A DNA stretch of 64,000 bases. Source: Streptomyces cadmiisoli (GTDB lineage Bacteria > Actinomycetota > Actinomycetes > Streptomycetales > Streptomycetaceae). Location of the stretch: assembly GCF_003261055.1 (NCBI RefSeq), contig NZ_CP030073.1, positions 4,402,001 to 4,466,000 of the forward strand. Reading direction: 5' to 3'. The notes under the pieces are model-generated. The model was not told the DNA's origin and searched no databases. It saw only the letters and a program-made list of their open reading frames with translations. Position 1 is the stretch's first letter. Each line of letters opens with the position of its first letter. Shown here piece after piece: positions 47,602 to 55,845 of the stretch. The translations under genes and the position numbers were made by a program.

Positions 47602-48798
47602 TCAGGCCGGTGTCGTGGCTGCCGCGGCCTGCCCGGCCGGTTCCCGCACCACTCGGCGGCGCCGGGTCGGGAGACCGAGGGTCGGGTGGGCGACGGACCA
47701 GGCCGCGCCCTTGCAGACCAGTTCCTTGTAGCCGGCGGCGAGCCGGCCCGTCAGCGCCGACCGGACCGAGCGGTCGTCGGCGGTGACGTACTGGATCAGG
47801 CCCTCCCGGCGGCCCAGGGAGATGCACTGGTTGAAGTAGCGCAGCGGCACCTCGGGCAGTTTTCCGCCGGTCAGGCGGGCCGCGACGGCGTCGGCTGCCT
47901 GCCATGCCATGGGGGTGCCGGAGGCGCACGACATGCGCAGCGGCTTGCCGCCGGGGCCCATGGCCAGGGCGGCGTCGCCGATGGCGTACACGTCGGGGTG
48001 CGAGACCGAGCGCATCGTCGCGTCGACGACGATCCGGCCCGTGTCGGTGACCTCCAGGGCGGTGGCCCGCGCGATGGGGTGGACGGCGAAGCCGGTGGTC
48101 CACACGGTCAGTGCGGCCGGAATGGACGTGCCGTCCGCGGTGCTGACGTGGTCGGCGCCGACGCCGGTCACGGCGACGTCGTCGTGCACGGTGATGCCGA
48201 GCTTGTCGAAGACCTTCCGCAGGTGCCGACGGCCCTTGGGCGAGAGCCGGTCGCCCAGTCGGCCGCGGGCTGCGAGGGCGACGTCCAGGTCCGGGCGGGC
48301 CTCGGCGATCTCGGTGGCGGCTTCCAGCCCGGTGAGACCGCCGCCGACCACGACGACGGACGCTCCGGCGTCCAGCCGGGCCAGGCGTTCACGCAGCCGA
48401 AGTGCGCCGGGGCGGCCGGCGATCTCGGCGGCGTGTTCGGCGGTGCCGGGGACGCCCTGGTCGTGCCAGGCGCTGCCGAGCGCGTACACGAGGGTGTCGT
48501 AGGGCAGTTCCGCCGCGCCGTCCTCGTCGGTGACGGCGACCGTGCGGCGGTCGACGTCGACGGCGGTGACCCGCGCGAGCCGCACGGCGACACCGGTGCC
48601 GGCGAACATCTCGGCGAGGGGACGGGACCTGAGGTCCTGGCCGACCGCGAGTTGGTGCATCCGGACGCGCTCGACGAAATCGGGTTCGGCGTTGACGAGG
48701 GTGATGGCGACGTCCTCACGGCGCAGCCGCCTCGCGAGGCGCCCGGCGGCGATGGCTCCGGCGTATCCGGCACCCAGGACGATGATGCGGTGCTGCAT
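47602..48798 (-). CDS. FAD-dependent NAD(P)H oxidoreductase, NDH-2-like
   Basis: A 398-residue flavoprotein of the pyridine nucleotide-disulfide oxidoreductase fold. The FAD Rossmann motif IIVLGAGYAGAIAAG is at the start and the NAD motif VVVVGGGLTGLEAATE near 155. The FAD-binding GD motif is in VYAIGDAALAMGPGGKPLRMS, resembling type II NADH dehydrogenases. The ATG at 48798 has GGAG 8 nt upstream. It lies 93 bp after an ECF41 sigma factor gene on the same strand. ECF41 targets are typically an oxidoreductase, decarboxylase or epimerase beside the sigma gene, so this is the probable target. Confidence 0.9.
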   Translation of the reverse strand: MQHRIIVLGAGYAGAIAAGRLARRLRREDVAITLVNAEPDFVERVRMHQLAVGQDLRSRPLAEMFAGTGVAVRLARVTAVDVDRRTVAVTDEDGAAELPYDTLVYALGSAWHDQGVPGTAEHAAEIAGRPGALRLRERLARLDAGASVVVVGGGLTGLEAATEIAEARPDLDVALAARGRLGDRLSPKGRRHLRKVFDKLGITVHDDVAVTGVGADHVSTADGTSIPAALTVWTTGFAVHPIARATALEVTDTGRIVVDATMRSVSHPDVYAIGDAALAMGPGGKPLRMSCASGTPMAWQAADAVAARLTGGKLPEVPLRYFNQCISLGRREGLIQYVTADDRSVRSALTGRLAAGYKELVCKGAAWSVAHPTLGLPTRRRRVVREPAGQAAAATTPA

Positions 48799-48891
48799 CT
48801 TCTTGCTCCTGTCTTCAGCGGGGTCGCCACTTGAACCGGGTGGCCCGCCGATCCCTGACGGGAACACGGTGTGAAGCAGCTCACAACCGGA

Positions 48892-49836
48892 TCAGAAGGC
48901 GTGGAGCAGGGGATCGCCGTGTTCGGTCGCGGCCCAGCGCAGGGTCGCGCGTTCGAGCTTGTCGGGGTTGACCTGGTTGCGGAACGCGGCGATGCCCTCG
49001 GCGGTGATCTCCAGGCACATCACGCCGACGACCCGGCCGTCGACGACCGCGACCAGCGCGGGGCCGCCGTTGGCGGTCGTCGCGTACAGCGCGGGTGAGC
49101 CGCCGACCAGGTCGCGCTTGGCCTTGGCGGGGACGAACAGGCCCCGCAGGAACTTCGCCACCGCGAGGGCACCCTCGAACGCCTTGGCGCGGGCCGGGAC
49201 CTTCCCGCCGCCGTCGCCGACCGAGACGACGTCCTCGGTGAGCAGCCGCACGAGCGGTTCGGTCCGGCCGCTGGTGGCGGCGGTGAGGAACTCGGCGACG
49301 ACCCGCCGGGCGGCGGCCTCGTCGATCTCGCTGCGGGCCCTGCCGTCCGCGACGTGCTTCCTGGCGCGGTGGAGGATCTGCTGGCTGGCGGCCTCGCTGA
49401 TGTCGAGGATCCCGGCGATCTCGCGGTGCGGGTAGTCGAAGGCCTCCCGCAGGACGTACACCGCCCGCTCGTCGGGGGACAGGCGCTCCAGCAGGACGAG
49501 GACGGCGTACGACACCGACTCGCGCTGTTCGGCGGTGTCGGCCGGGCCGAGCATCGGGTCCCCGGCGAGAAGCGGCTCGGGCAGCCACCGGCCCACATAG
49601 GTCTCGCGCCGCGCGCGGGCCGAGGCGAGCTGGTTGAGGCACAGGTTGGTGAGCACCTTCGTCAACCACGCCTCGGGGACGCGGATGTGGCCGATGTCGG
49701 CGGCCTGCCAGCGCAGGAACGTCTCCTGCACGGCGTCCTCGGCCTCGCTCGCCGAGCCGAGGAGGCGATAGGCGATGGCTTCCAGGCGGGGCCTGGAGGC
49801 CTCGAACCGATCCACGTCGTTCGGGGTCAGGGCCAT
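48892..49836 (-). CDS. ECF41-type RNA polymerase sigma factor (SigJ-like)
   Basis: A 314-residue sigma factor from the ATG at 49836. Region 2 (about 5-75: FEASRPRLEAIAYRLLGSASEAEDAVQETFLRWQ) and region 4 (about 120-170: LSPDERAVYVLREAFDYPHREIAGILDISEAASQQILHRAR) are typical. The C-terminal SnoaL-like extension carries DGGGK, the hallmark that in ECF41 proteins controls activity in place of a separate anti-sigma factor. TAGGAT lies 7 nt before the ATG (leaderless). The adjacent FAD oxidoreductase is the likely target. Confidence 0.92.
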   Translation of the reverse strand: MALTPNDVDRFEASRPRLEAIAYRLLGSASEAEDAVQETFLRWQAADIGHIRVPEAWLTKVLTNLCLNQLASARARRETYVGRWLPEPLLAGDPMLGPADTAEQRESVSYAVLVLLERLSPDERAVYVLREAFDYPHREIAGILDISEAASQQILHRARKHVADGRARSEIDEAAARRVVAEFLTAATSGRTEPLVRLLTEDVVSVGDGGGKVPARAKAFEGALAVAKFLRGLFVPAKAKRDLVGGSPALYATTANGGPALVAVVDGRVVGVMCLEITAEGIAAFRNQVNPDKLERATLRWAATEHGDPLLHAF

Positions 49837-49969
49837 GGCCCGGATCCTAGTGCCGCCGTCCACGCGAGCGGTCGTCCGTGTGCACGACGCGTCCCGGCCC
49901 CGCGGGCCGGGCCACGCCCCCTCGTACGGTGGCCGCGATTCATGAGACGCGCCGTTTCAGTTCTCACAT

Positions 49970-49993
49970 ATAAGACCACAAACCAGGTCTTAT
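49970..49993 (+). promoter_or_regulatory. 8-8-8 inverted repeat before the multicopper oxidase
   Basis: ATAAGACC-N8-GGTCTTAT ends 6 nt before the ATG, in an AT-rich leader. Its position at the transcription/translation start suggests a repressor operator, possibly metal-responsive, though it does not match the copper CsoR box that I know. Confidence 0.55.
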
Positions 49994-49999
49994 TTGCCC

Positions 50000-51610
50000 A
50001 TGCACAAAATTACGCGGCGCACTTTGCTCGGTGCCTCGGTCGTGGCCGCCGGCTCGGGAGCCCTGACAGCCTGCACCGGGCCCGGTGTGGCCCCCGGGAC
50101 CGGGGCGCCCGACCGGACGGGTGGCAGGCACAGCGGCGGCGGCTTCATCCCCGAGGGACCCAAGGGTTTCGTCAACCCGTCCGATCCCGAGGTCGTCGCC
50201 GTCGAGAGGAGACGCGGATCGGGGCCGGTCCGCCGGTTCAGGCTCACCGCCACCGAGACGTCGCTCGACCTCGGCGGGCGGACCGTCAGGTCGTGGGCGT
50301 ACGGCGACTCGCTGCCCGGCAAGGAGATCCGTATCAACGCGGGTGACGTGCTCGATCTGACGCTCGCCAACCACCTGCGCGAGTCGACGACGCTGCACTC
50401 GCACGGTGTGCGGATGCGCTGCGACATGGACGGCGTACCGGGTCTGACGCAGCGTTCCATCGAGCCCGGCGAGGACTTCTCCTACCGCTTCGCGGTGCCC
50501 CATCCCGGCACCTACTGGCTGCACTCGCACTCGGGCATGCAGCTCGACCGCGGCCTGTACGCCCCGCTGATCGTCGAGGACCCGAAGGAGCCGTTGTCCT
50601 ACGACAAGGAGTGGGTCGTCGTCCTGGACGACTGGGTGGACGGCGTGTCCGGATCCACCCCGGACGGCGTGCTGTCGCAGCTGCGCAACGGCCGGGCCGT
50701 GTCGATGGACATGGGTGAGGACAGCGGGCACGGCAGGTCCGGCGGGCACGGCCCGGAACGCGCCGGATCCGGGCCGAACCGTGTCCTGCACGGCTCGCGC
50801 AGCCGCATCCTGGAGAGCGTCGGCGGCAACGTCGACTACCCGCACTACCTGGTCAACGGCCGTCTGTCGCAGGCCCCGTCGGTGTTCCACGCCCGGCCCG
50901 GGGACCGTATCCGGCTGCGGATCATCAACGCCGGCGGCGACACGGCCTTCCGGGTGGCGCTGGGCGGTCACGAGATGACGGTGACGCACACGGACGGCTA
51001 CCCGGTCGAACCCATGACGACCGACGCCCTGCTGCTCGGCATGGCCGAACGCTACGACGTGCTGATCACCGCCAAGGACGGGGTGTTCCCGCTGGTCGCG
51101 CTCGCCGAGGGCAAGGGCAGAAAAGCCCTCGCGGTCCTGCGCACCAGCAGCGGGGGCATCCCCGGGCCCTCCGCGCACCCCTCCGAGCTCGACCGCCGGA
51201 TCGTGCCCGCCAGACGGCTCGTGCCGCACGAGTCCGTGGCCCTCGGCGACGCCGAGCCGGACCGGGAGATGCGCATCAAACTGACCGGTGGCATGGCGAA
51301 GTTCGACTGGGGATTCGACCACAAGACGTACTCCATCAAGCAGCGCGTCCCGATCCGCGAGGGTGAACGGATCCGTCTGACCCTGATCAACGCCACCGAC
51401 ATGTGGCATCCGATGCACCTGCACGGACACACGTTCGCCCTGACCGGCTTCGGCACCGCCGGCGCCCGCAAGGACACCGCGCATGTGCTGCCGCACCACA
51501 AACTGGTCATCGACTTCTACGCCGACAACCCCGGTCTGTGGATGCTGCACTGCCACAACCAGTACCACTCCGAGTCCGGGATGATGACCATCCTCGGCTA
51601 CCGGAAGTGA
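50000..51610 (+). CDS. Multicopper oxidase, Tat-exported lipoprotein
   Basis: A 536-residue extracellular oxidase that couples substrate oxidation to reduction of O2 to water. The signal TRRTLLGAS with a following lipobox LTAC suggests Tat export and lipid anchoring. Copper motifs are intact: LHSHGVR near 133, YWLHSHSGMQ near 175, MWHPMHLHGHTF near 470 and WMLHCHNQYHSESGMM near 515, the last holding the T1 Cys and His. Likely roles are cuprous or phenolic oxidation. Three adjacent cupredoxin domains fit the length. A palindromic operator lies just upstream. Confidence 0.93.
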   Translation: MHKITRRTLLGASVVAAGSGALTACTGPGVAPGTGAPDRTGGRHSGGGFIPEGPKGFVNPSDPEVVAVERRRGSGPVRRFRLTATETSLDLGGRTVRSWAYGDSLPGKEIRINAGDVLDLTLANHLRESTTLHSHGVRMRCDMDGVPGLTQRSIEPGEDFSYRFAVPHPGTYWLHSHSGMQLDRGLYAPLIVEDPKEPLSYDKEWVVVLDDWVDGVSGSTPDGVLSQLRNGRAVSMDMGEDSGHGRSGGHGPERAGSGPNRVLHGSRSRILESVGGNVDYPHYLVNGRLSQAPSVFHARPGDRIRLRIINAGGDTAFRVALGGHEMTVTHTDGYPVEPMTTDALLLGMAERYDVLITAKDGVFPLVALAEGKGRKALAVLRTSSGGIPGPSAHPSELDRRIVPARRLVPHESVALGDAEPDREMRIKLTGGMAKFDWGFDHKTYSIKQRVPIREGERIRLTLINATDMWHPMHLHGHTFALTGFGTAGARKDTAHVLPHHKLVIDFYADNPGLWMLHCHNQYHSESGMMTILGYRK

Positions 51611-51648
51611 CGGGGGCCGGGCGCGGATCACCCGTCCTCACCCGCGGG

Positions 51649-51684
51649 CGCCCGGCGAGCCGGTGCACGGCTCCTCGCCGGGCG
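51649..51684. terminator. Hairpin between the multicopper oxidase and the HEAT-repeat gene
   Basis: CGCCCGGCGAG pairs with CTCGCCGGGCG (11 bp), with an inner GCC...GGC, between two convergent genes. Confidence 0.75.
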
Positions 51685-51703
51685 TCCGCGGCGGCGACGT
51701 CCG

Positions 51704-52807
51704 TCAGGGCGTCTCCAGGTCGAACGGCGCCGGCGACGTCGCCACGCCGTTGACCTGGAGGGCGATGGCGTGCGGGCCCGGGTGGTAGCGGCGGGTCGTG
51801 ATGGGCCGGAAGGAGTGCTCACGGCTCAGGTGCACCGACTCGCCCGGCGCGAGGGTGCGGGTGGTGAGTTTGAACGTCTTGGCGGTCTGCGAGCCGTTGG
51901 CCTTGTGGTGGTGCACGACGTAGTCGATCGAGAGCCGGGCCTCGTCGGCGCCGGTGTTGCGGACGGTCGCGGTGAAGCGGACGCTGCCGCCGAACGGCAC
52001 CCGGGTGCGGTCGAGCACCGGCCCGTCGACGTCGACCGCCGCCGGCGGGAAGCCGAGCAGTTCCAGCGCGCCGGGATGGCCGCGCTTGACGAGGGTGCGC
52101 AGTCCGTGGCGGACCAGCCGCCCGGTCGTCGGGGCCGGGGCGGCGAGCCAGCGGCCGGCGGTGGTCACGACGAGGTCGGCGTCGTCGCGGCTGAGGTCGT
52201 TGAGGTGGTTGGCGACCGAGCGGCGGACGTACTCGCTGTCGTCGTCGTACAGGGCGTCCAGGACGGGCACGGTCACGCCGGCACGGGCGATCAGCGCCGG
52301 GACCCGGATGGACCAGGGCAGGTAGGGCCGGGTGCCCTCCGAGGCGAGGCGGCGCACATCGGGGTCGGCGGACGCCGTCCATCCGGTGACGACGCCGAGC
52401 GCCCGGTCGAGGTCGTGCCGCAGCAGCAAGCGGACGGCGAACTCCGAAGTCAGCCGGCCGGTGAGGTCGGCCAGCAGCGCCATCGCGTCGTCGAAAGCCT
52501 CGTCGGTGCCCTCGCCGACGGCCTTCGTGGCGACGGCGCTCGTGACCGGCCAGATCAGCCACCCGCCGAATTCCGGCGCGCCGTCCCGGGCGGCCCGCAC
52601 CACCCGCGCCAGCTCGGCGTAGTCCCCGGGCACGTCCGCGAGCAGGGCGTCCCGCAGCAGGTCGGCCCGCTCGCGCAGCGAGAGGGGGCCGACCTGCTGT
52701 TCGGCGGCCCGCAGCGCGGCGGGCTCAGCACCCGGGGACGCGGCGCGGACGGCCTCCGTCAGTGAGCGCGCGGTACGGGCGTTGATGAGTTCGTCGGCGA
52801 AGGGCAT
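51704..52807 (-). CDS. AlkD-like DNA alkylation repair/HEAT-repeat protein
   Basis: A 367-residue all-helical protein resembling the AlkD/DNA alkylation repair enzyme family, with HEAT repeats (about 60-240: LRDALLADVPGDYAELARVVRAA, EYVRRSVANHLNDLSRDDADLVV, LVRHGLRTLVKRGHPGALELLG). The AlkD family lifts out alkylated bases, but here a C-terminal Ig-like beta domain (about 260-367: VPFGGSVRFTATVRNTG, YHPGPHAIALQVNGV) is added, so the activity is less certain. The start MPFADELINARTARS at 52807 is used because the upstream codons are the tandem-repeat region. Confidence 0.82.
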   Translation of the reverse strand: MPFADELINARTARSLTEAVRAASPGAEPAALRAAEQQVGPLSLRERADLLRDALLADVPGDYAELARVVRAARDGAPEFGGWLIWPVTSAVATKAVGEGTDEAFDDAMALLADLTGRLTSEFAVRLLLRHDLDRALGVVTGWTASADPDVRRLASEGTRPYLPWSIRVPALIARAGVTVPVLDALYDDDSEYVRRSVANHLNDLSRDDADLVVTTAGRWLAAPAPTTGRLVRHGLRTLVKRGHPGALELLGFPPAAVDVDGPVLDRTRVPFGGSVRFTATVRNTGADEARLSIDYVVHHHKANGSQTAKTFKLTTRTLAPGESVHLSREHSFRPITTRRYHPGPHAIALQVNGVATSPAPFDLETP

Positions 52808-52906
52808 GGACGTCGTTTCCCGGTTCTCTCCCGGCTCGCACCGGGTCCTCCCGGGTCGGCCCCGGCTTCCCGATCGATCGTGCCACGCACCACTGACAGA
52901 GCCCCC

Positions 52907-53070
52907 GGCCACCGGCGCAGCGCGCCACCCGCCGCGGACAGGGCCGGTCCGGCAACCGGCGCGGCGCGACACCGTGCCCCCTGCCGCGCGGACGGAGCCG
53001 GCCCGGCCACCGGCGCAGCGCGCCGTCGCGCCACCCGCCGCGGACAGGGCGGGCCCGGCCACCGGCAGCG
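52907..53070. repeat. Duplicated GC-rich segment ahead of the AraC remnant
   Basis: GGCCACCGGCGCAGCGCGCC occurs identically at 52907-52926 and near 53006-53024. GCGCCACCCGCCGCGGACAGGGC occurs at 52922-52944 and 53029-53051 with near identity, so roughly a 100-bp unit is duplicated, with a third partial copy at 53058. It replaces what would be the 5' part of the following gene. Confidence 0.65.
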
Positions 53071-53071
53071 C

Positions 53072-53206
53072 ATGGGTACCGCGACGACGCTGCGCCGGCA
53101 CTTCAACCGCACGCTCGGCGTGCCGCCGGACGCCTACCGCCGCACCTTCCGCGCCCGTCCCCGCCCCGGTGGCCCGCACGACGGCCCCCCGGACCGGCGG
53201 TTCTGA
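53072..53206 (+). pseudogene. C-terminal remnant of an AraC-family regulator
   Basis: The 44 codons before the stop read MGTATTLRRHFNRTLGVPPD and AYRRTFRARP, the second helix-turn-helix of AraC/GlxA-type regulators, with no N-terminal domain. The open frame continues upstream only through the tandem repeats. It is evidently the stump of a disrupted regulator gene. Confidence 0.7.
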
Positions 53207-53243
53207 CGACCGGTCGAGCGGCGGCCGGGCGAACCCGATCACC

Positions 53244-53286
53244 CGTCGTGGATCCGCCCCGCCGGGGACGGGGCGGATCCACGACG
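53244..53286 (-). terminator. Terminator of the HNH nuclease gene
   Basis: A perfect 17-bp stem (CGTCGTGGATCCGCCCC / GGGGCGGATCCACGACG) with a 9-nt loop, 8 bp after the minus-strand stop. Confidence 0.9.
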
Positions 53287-53293
53287 AACCGGC

Positions 53294-53971
53294 CTACGGC
53301 GCGGACTCGTAGGTCACTGTCGTGGCGGGGCACGCCTCAGCGACCTCGGTGAGCGCGGCGAGTTCCACGGCGTCGGCGGTGAGTTCCCAGCGGAGCTTGG
53401 TCGCCACCCACTCCGCGGCGTACCGGCACGTGACGTCGACGGCCGGCGGCAGCCACTGGGCCGGGTCCTGGTCGGCCTTGCTGCGGTTGGAGGCCGCGGA
53501 GACGGCGACGAGGGAGGTGTCGGCGCCCAGGTCGTTGGCGTACGCCTCACGCCGTCCGGCGGTCCACTGCGACGCCCCGGAGTCCCAGGCCTCGGCGAGC
53601 GGCACCATGTGGTCGACGTCCAGGGCGGAGGCCGCGGTGACCCATCGGGCGTCGTAGTACGACCACCAGCGCCCGCCCGAGAGCTTGCAGCCGGGGAGCA
53701 CCTCGGGCGGCTCCAGCGCCTCGGCGATGAGCACCTCCGCCCGGGTGTTGCAGCCGTCCGCGGGGTTCTGGCCCGTGTTCCAGTGTCGGAAGCTCGTGCG
53801 CTGGTAGCCGTCCCGTACCTCGGCGGCGAGGGGCAGGCCCTCGATCGCGGCCGTCATCGGAACGGTGTACGTCTCGGCCGGCCGGTCGTACGCGTGAGCC
53901 GGAGTGGGTGCCGCGAAGGGCACGAGGAGGAGTGCGGCCGCGACCGCGGCACGCCTGAGGTTCTTGATCAC
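53294..53971 (-). CDS. Secreted HNH-family nuclease
   Basis: A 225-residue exported protein. The signal peptide ends PTPAHAYD. An HNH/GmrSD-C-like nuclease domain carries GCNTRAEVLIAEAL, LDVDHMVPLAEAWDSGA (DH with the metal-site His) and an SLVAVSAASNRSKADQDPAQW motif containing the Asn and acceptor residues. It probably degrades extracellular DNA. The GTG at 53971 has no ribosome binding site, but GATTCT lies 7 nt upstream. A 26-bp palindrome centred 40 bp upstream may regulate it. Confidence 0.9.
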   Translation of the reverse strand: MIKNLRRAAVAAALLLVPFAAPTPAHAYDRPAETYTVPMTAAIEGLPLAAEVRDGYQRTSFRHWNTGQNPADGCNTRAEVLIAEALEPPEVLPGCKLSGGRWWSYYDARWVTAASALDVDHMVPLAEAWDSGASQWTAGRREAYANDLGADTSLVAVSAASNRSKADQDPAQWLPPAVDVTCRYAAEWVATKLRWELTADAVELAALTEVAEACPATTVTYESAP

Positions 53972-53997
53972 GCATCGCAGAATCGACCGCGTGTACC

Positions 53998-54023
53998 TCG
54001 TTCGAGGGGTTCAACTCGAACGA
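53998..54023. promoter_or_regulatory. 26-bp palindrome in the HNH nuclease upstream region
   Basis: TCGTTCGAG-N8-CTCGAACGA, 27 bp before the nuclease start, covers the region expected for its -35. It also lies 54 bp upstream of the small plus-strand ORF at 54077. It looks like a repressor operator. Confidence 0.5.
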
Positions 54024-54076
54024 ATGCGCCACATGGAGGCGCGAGTTCACCGTACGGGTGTGCCAGGAGGCACCCG

Positions 54077-54214
54077 ATGGAGGAACTCCCGGTCGGCTCG
54101 CCGGAGAAGGCGGCCCGCGAGGGCGAGTGCCCCGGCCCGCGCCCCGGGCGCCCGCGCCGTCTCCTGTTCGCGGACTGGCACCAGATCACGCGGGGTAGTC
54201 CTATCTGCAATTAA
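54077..54214 (+). CDS. Putative 45-residue peptide upstream of the nickel operon
   Basis: A small ORF with AGGAGG 6 nt before its ATG and GC-rich third positions through most of its length (MEELPVGSPEKAAREGE, then RLLFADWHQITRGSPICN). Two Cys, one His and one Asp could bind metal. Its stop codon lies inside the Nur box of the downstream importer operon. No family is recognised. It may be a leader or metal-related peptide; expression is unproven. Confidence 0.45.
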   Translation: MEELPVGSPEKAAREGECPGPRPGRPRRLLFADWHQITRGSPICN

Positions 54215-54221
54215 TATGCAA
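54205..54221 (+). promoter_or_regulatory. Nur box (nickel-responsive repressor site)
   Basis: CTGCAA-TTAAT-ATGCAA matches the Streptomyces Nur operator tTGCaa-N5-ttGCAA with both TGCAA half-sites intact. It lies 35 bp before the first gene of the nikABCDE-like operon, where nickel-loaded Nur would repress transcription. Confidence 0.8.
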
Positions 54222-54255
54222 CAGCGTTTGTCCAGCAACAGGGGTGTGAGGTTCG

Positions 54256-55845
54256 ATGACGGTCCGACGAATACGCGCGGCAGCGGCCACCGCCGGGGTG
54301 CTCGCCTCGGTGGCCGCCTGCTCGGCTCCCGGGGGCGGCGGTGCGGGCGGCGGCGACTCCGCGACGTCCGTCGTGATCGGGGTGGGGTACGAACCGGACA
54401 CGTTCAGCCCGCTGCTCGGCTACGGCAAGGACGGCAACTCCAAGATCTTCGACGGTCTGCTGACCCGGGACGAGAACCTGGAGCTGAGACCGGCGCTGGC
54501 CGAGGCGCTGCCCGAGGTGGCCGACGACGGCCTCACGTACACCTTCACCCTGCGCGACGGGGTGAAGTTCAGCGACGGCGAGCCGCTGACCGCCGCCGAC
54601 GTGGTCTTCACGTACCGGACGGTCCTCGACGACCGGACCAACAACGTCCACAAGAGCGAGCTGGACGCGGTCGACGAGGTGCGGGCACAGGGCGACGACA
54701 AGGTCGTCTTCACCCTCAAGTACCCGTACTCGCCCTTCGCCGCGCGCACCGTGCTGCCGATCGTCCCGGAGCACCTCGCGGGCGGGCAGGACCCCAACAC
54801 CGGCTCCTTCAACACCGAACCGGTCGGCACCGGACCGTACCTGCTGGCCGGCTGGAGCAAGGGCGAGAAGCTCGTCTTCAGGGCCAACCCCGGCTACTGG
54901 GGCGGCGCGCCGGAGGTGAAGAAGATCACCATGGCCGTCATCGAGGACGACAACGTACGAGCCACCCGGCTGCGCTCCGGCGACCTCGACGGCGCGGTCC
55001 TGCCGCCCGAGCTCGCCACCACCTTCGGCGACGACGCCGGCCGCAAGACGTACCGCGCGACGTCCTACGACTTCCGCGCCGTCACCCTGCCCACCGCGAA
55101 CAAGGTCACCGGCGACCGCGCGATCCGCCGCGCGCTGGACTCCGCCGTGGACCGCGCGGCCATGGTCGACAAGATCCTCGACGGAGCGGGCCGGCCCGCC
55201 TTCGGACCGCTGCCCCTCGACGACCCCTGGTTCGCCCGCGACGTCGAACGCGACCAGGACCTCGCCGGGGCCCGGCAGATCCTGGAACGGGCCGGCTGGC
55301 GGCCCGGCGAGGACGGCATCCGCGTCAAGGACGGGGTGCGGGCGTCGTTCACGCTCCGGTACCCGGCGGGCGACAAGGTCCGCCAGGACCACGCCCTCGC
55401 CTACGCCTCCGACGCCAAGAAGGCCGGCGTCGAGGTGAAGGTGGAGAGCGCCACCTGGGAGGTCATCGAACCGCGGATGAAGGACGACGCGGTGCTCGCC
55501 GGCTTCGGCTCCACCGGGGACCCCGACTTCGGCCTGTACACGCTGCTGCACTCCTCCCTCGCCGGCGACGGCTTCAACAACATGGCCCACTACGACAACG
55601 CCGCGGTGGACGAGGCCCTGGAATCCGGCCGCCGCAGCCAGGACCCCGCGGCCCGCAAGGCGGCCTACGACACGCTCCAGCGGGAACTGGTAGAGGACCC
55701 CGGTTACACCTTCCTGACCCACATCGACCACGTGTACGTGCTGGCCGACCGCTGGGACGGGCTGACCACACAGGTCGAGCCGCACGAGCACGGCTACGCC
55801 AGCGGCCCGTGGTGGAACGCCGAGGACTGGCGGCCCAAGAAGTGA
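54256..55845 (+). CDS. nikA: Nickel/peptide ABC transporter substrate-binding lipoprotein (NikA-like)
   Basis: A 529-residue SBP_bac_5 family lipoprotein. The lipobox is VAAC at 18-21, followed by a Gly-rich linker. The family signature GVGYEPDTFSPLLGYGKDGNSKIFDGLL and YTFTLRDGVKFSDGEPLTAADVVFTYR lie in the first third; FNTEPVGTGPYLLAGWSKGEKLVFRANPGYWGG follows. GAGG precedes the ATG at 54256. Placed first in a five-gene importer operon with a Nur box, it most likely binds nickel chelates, perhaps nickel-histidine, and feeds the permease pair. Confidence 0.9.
   Translation: MTVRRIRAAAATAGVLASVAACSAPGGGGAGGGDSATSVVIGVGYEPDTFSPLLGYGKDGNSKIFDGLLTRDENLELRPALAEALPEVADDGLTYTFTLRDGVKFSDGEPLTAADVVFTYRTVLDDRTNNVHKSELDAVDEVRAQGDDKVVFTLKYPYSPFAARTVLPIVPEHLAGGQDPNTGSFNTEPVGTGPYLLAGWSKGEKLVFRANPGYWGGAPEVKKITMAVIEDDNVRATRLRSGDLDGAVLPPELATTFGDDAGRKTYRATSYDFRAVTLPTANKVTGDRAIRRALDSAVDRAAMVDKILDGAGRPAFGPLPLDDPWFARDVERDQDLAGARQILERAGWRPGEDGIRVKDGVRASFTLRYPAGDKVRQDHALAYASDAKKAGVEVKVESATWEVIEPRMKDDAVLAGFGSTGDPDFGLYTLLHSSLAGDGFNNMAHYDNAAVDEALESGRRSQDPAARKAAYDTLQRELVEDPGYTFLTHIDHVYVLADRWDGLTTQVEPHEHGYASGPWWNAEDWRPKK

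Noticed and set aside
48799..48891. Canonical ECF41 promoter before the FAD oxidoreductase
   Set aside because: Elements resembling TGTCACA and CGTC can be picked out but not at the right spacing, so no promoter feature was called.
53998..54023. LexA (SOS) box
   Set aside because: Half-sites are in the order GTTCG...CGAAC, opposite to the actinobacterial CGAAC-N4-GTTCG box, and the spacing is wrong.
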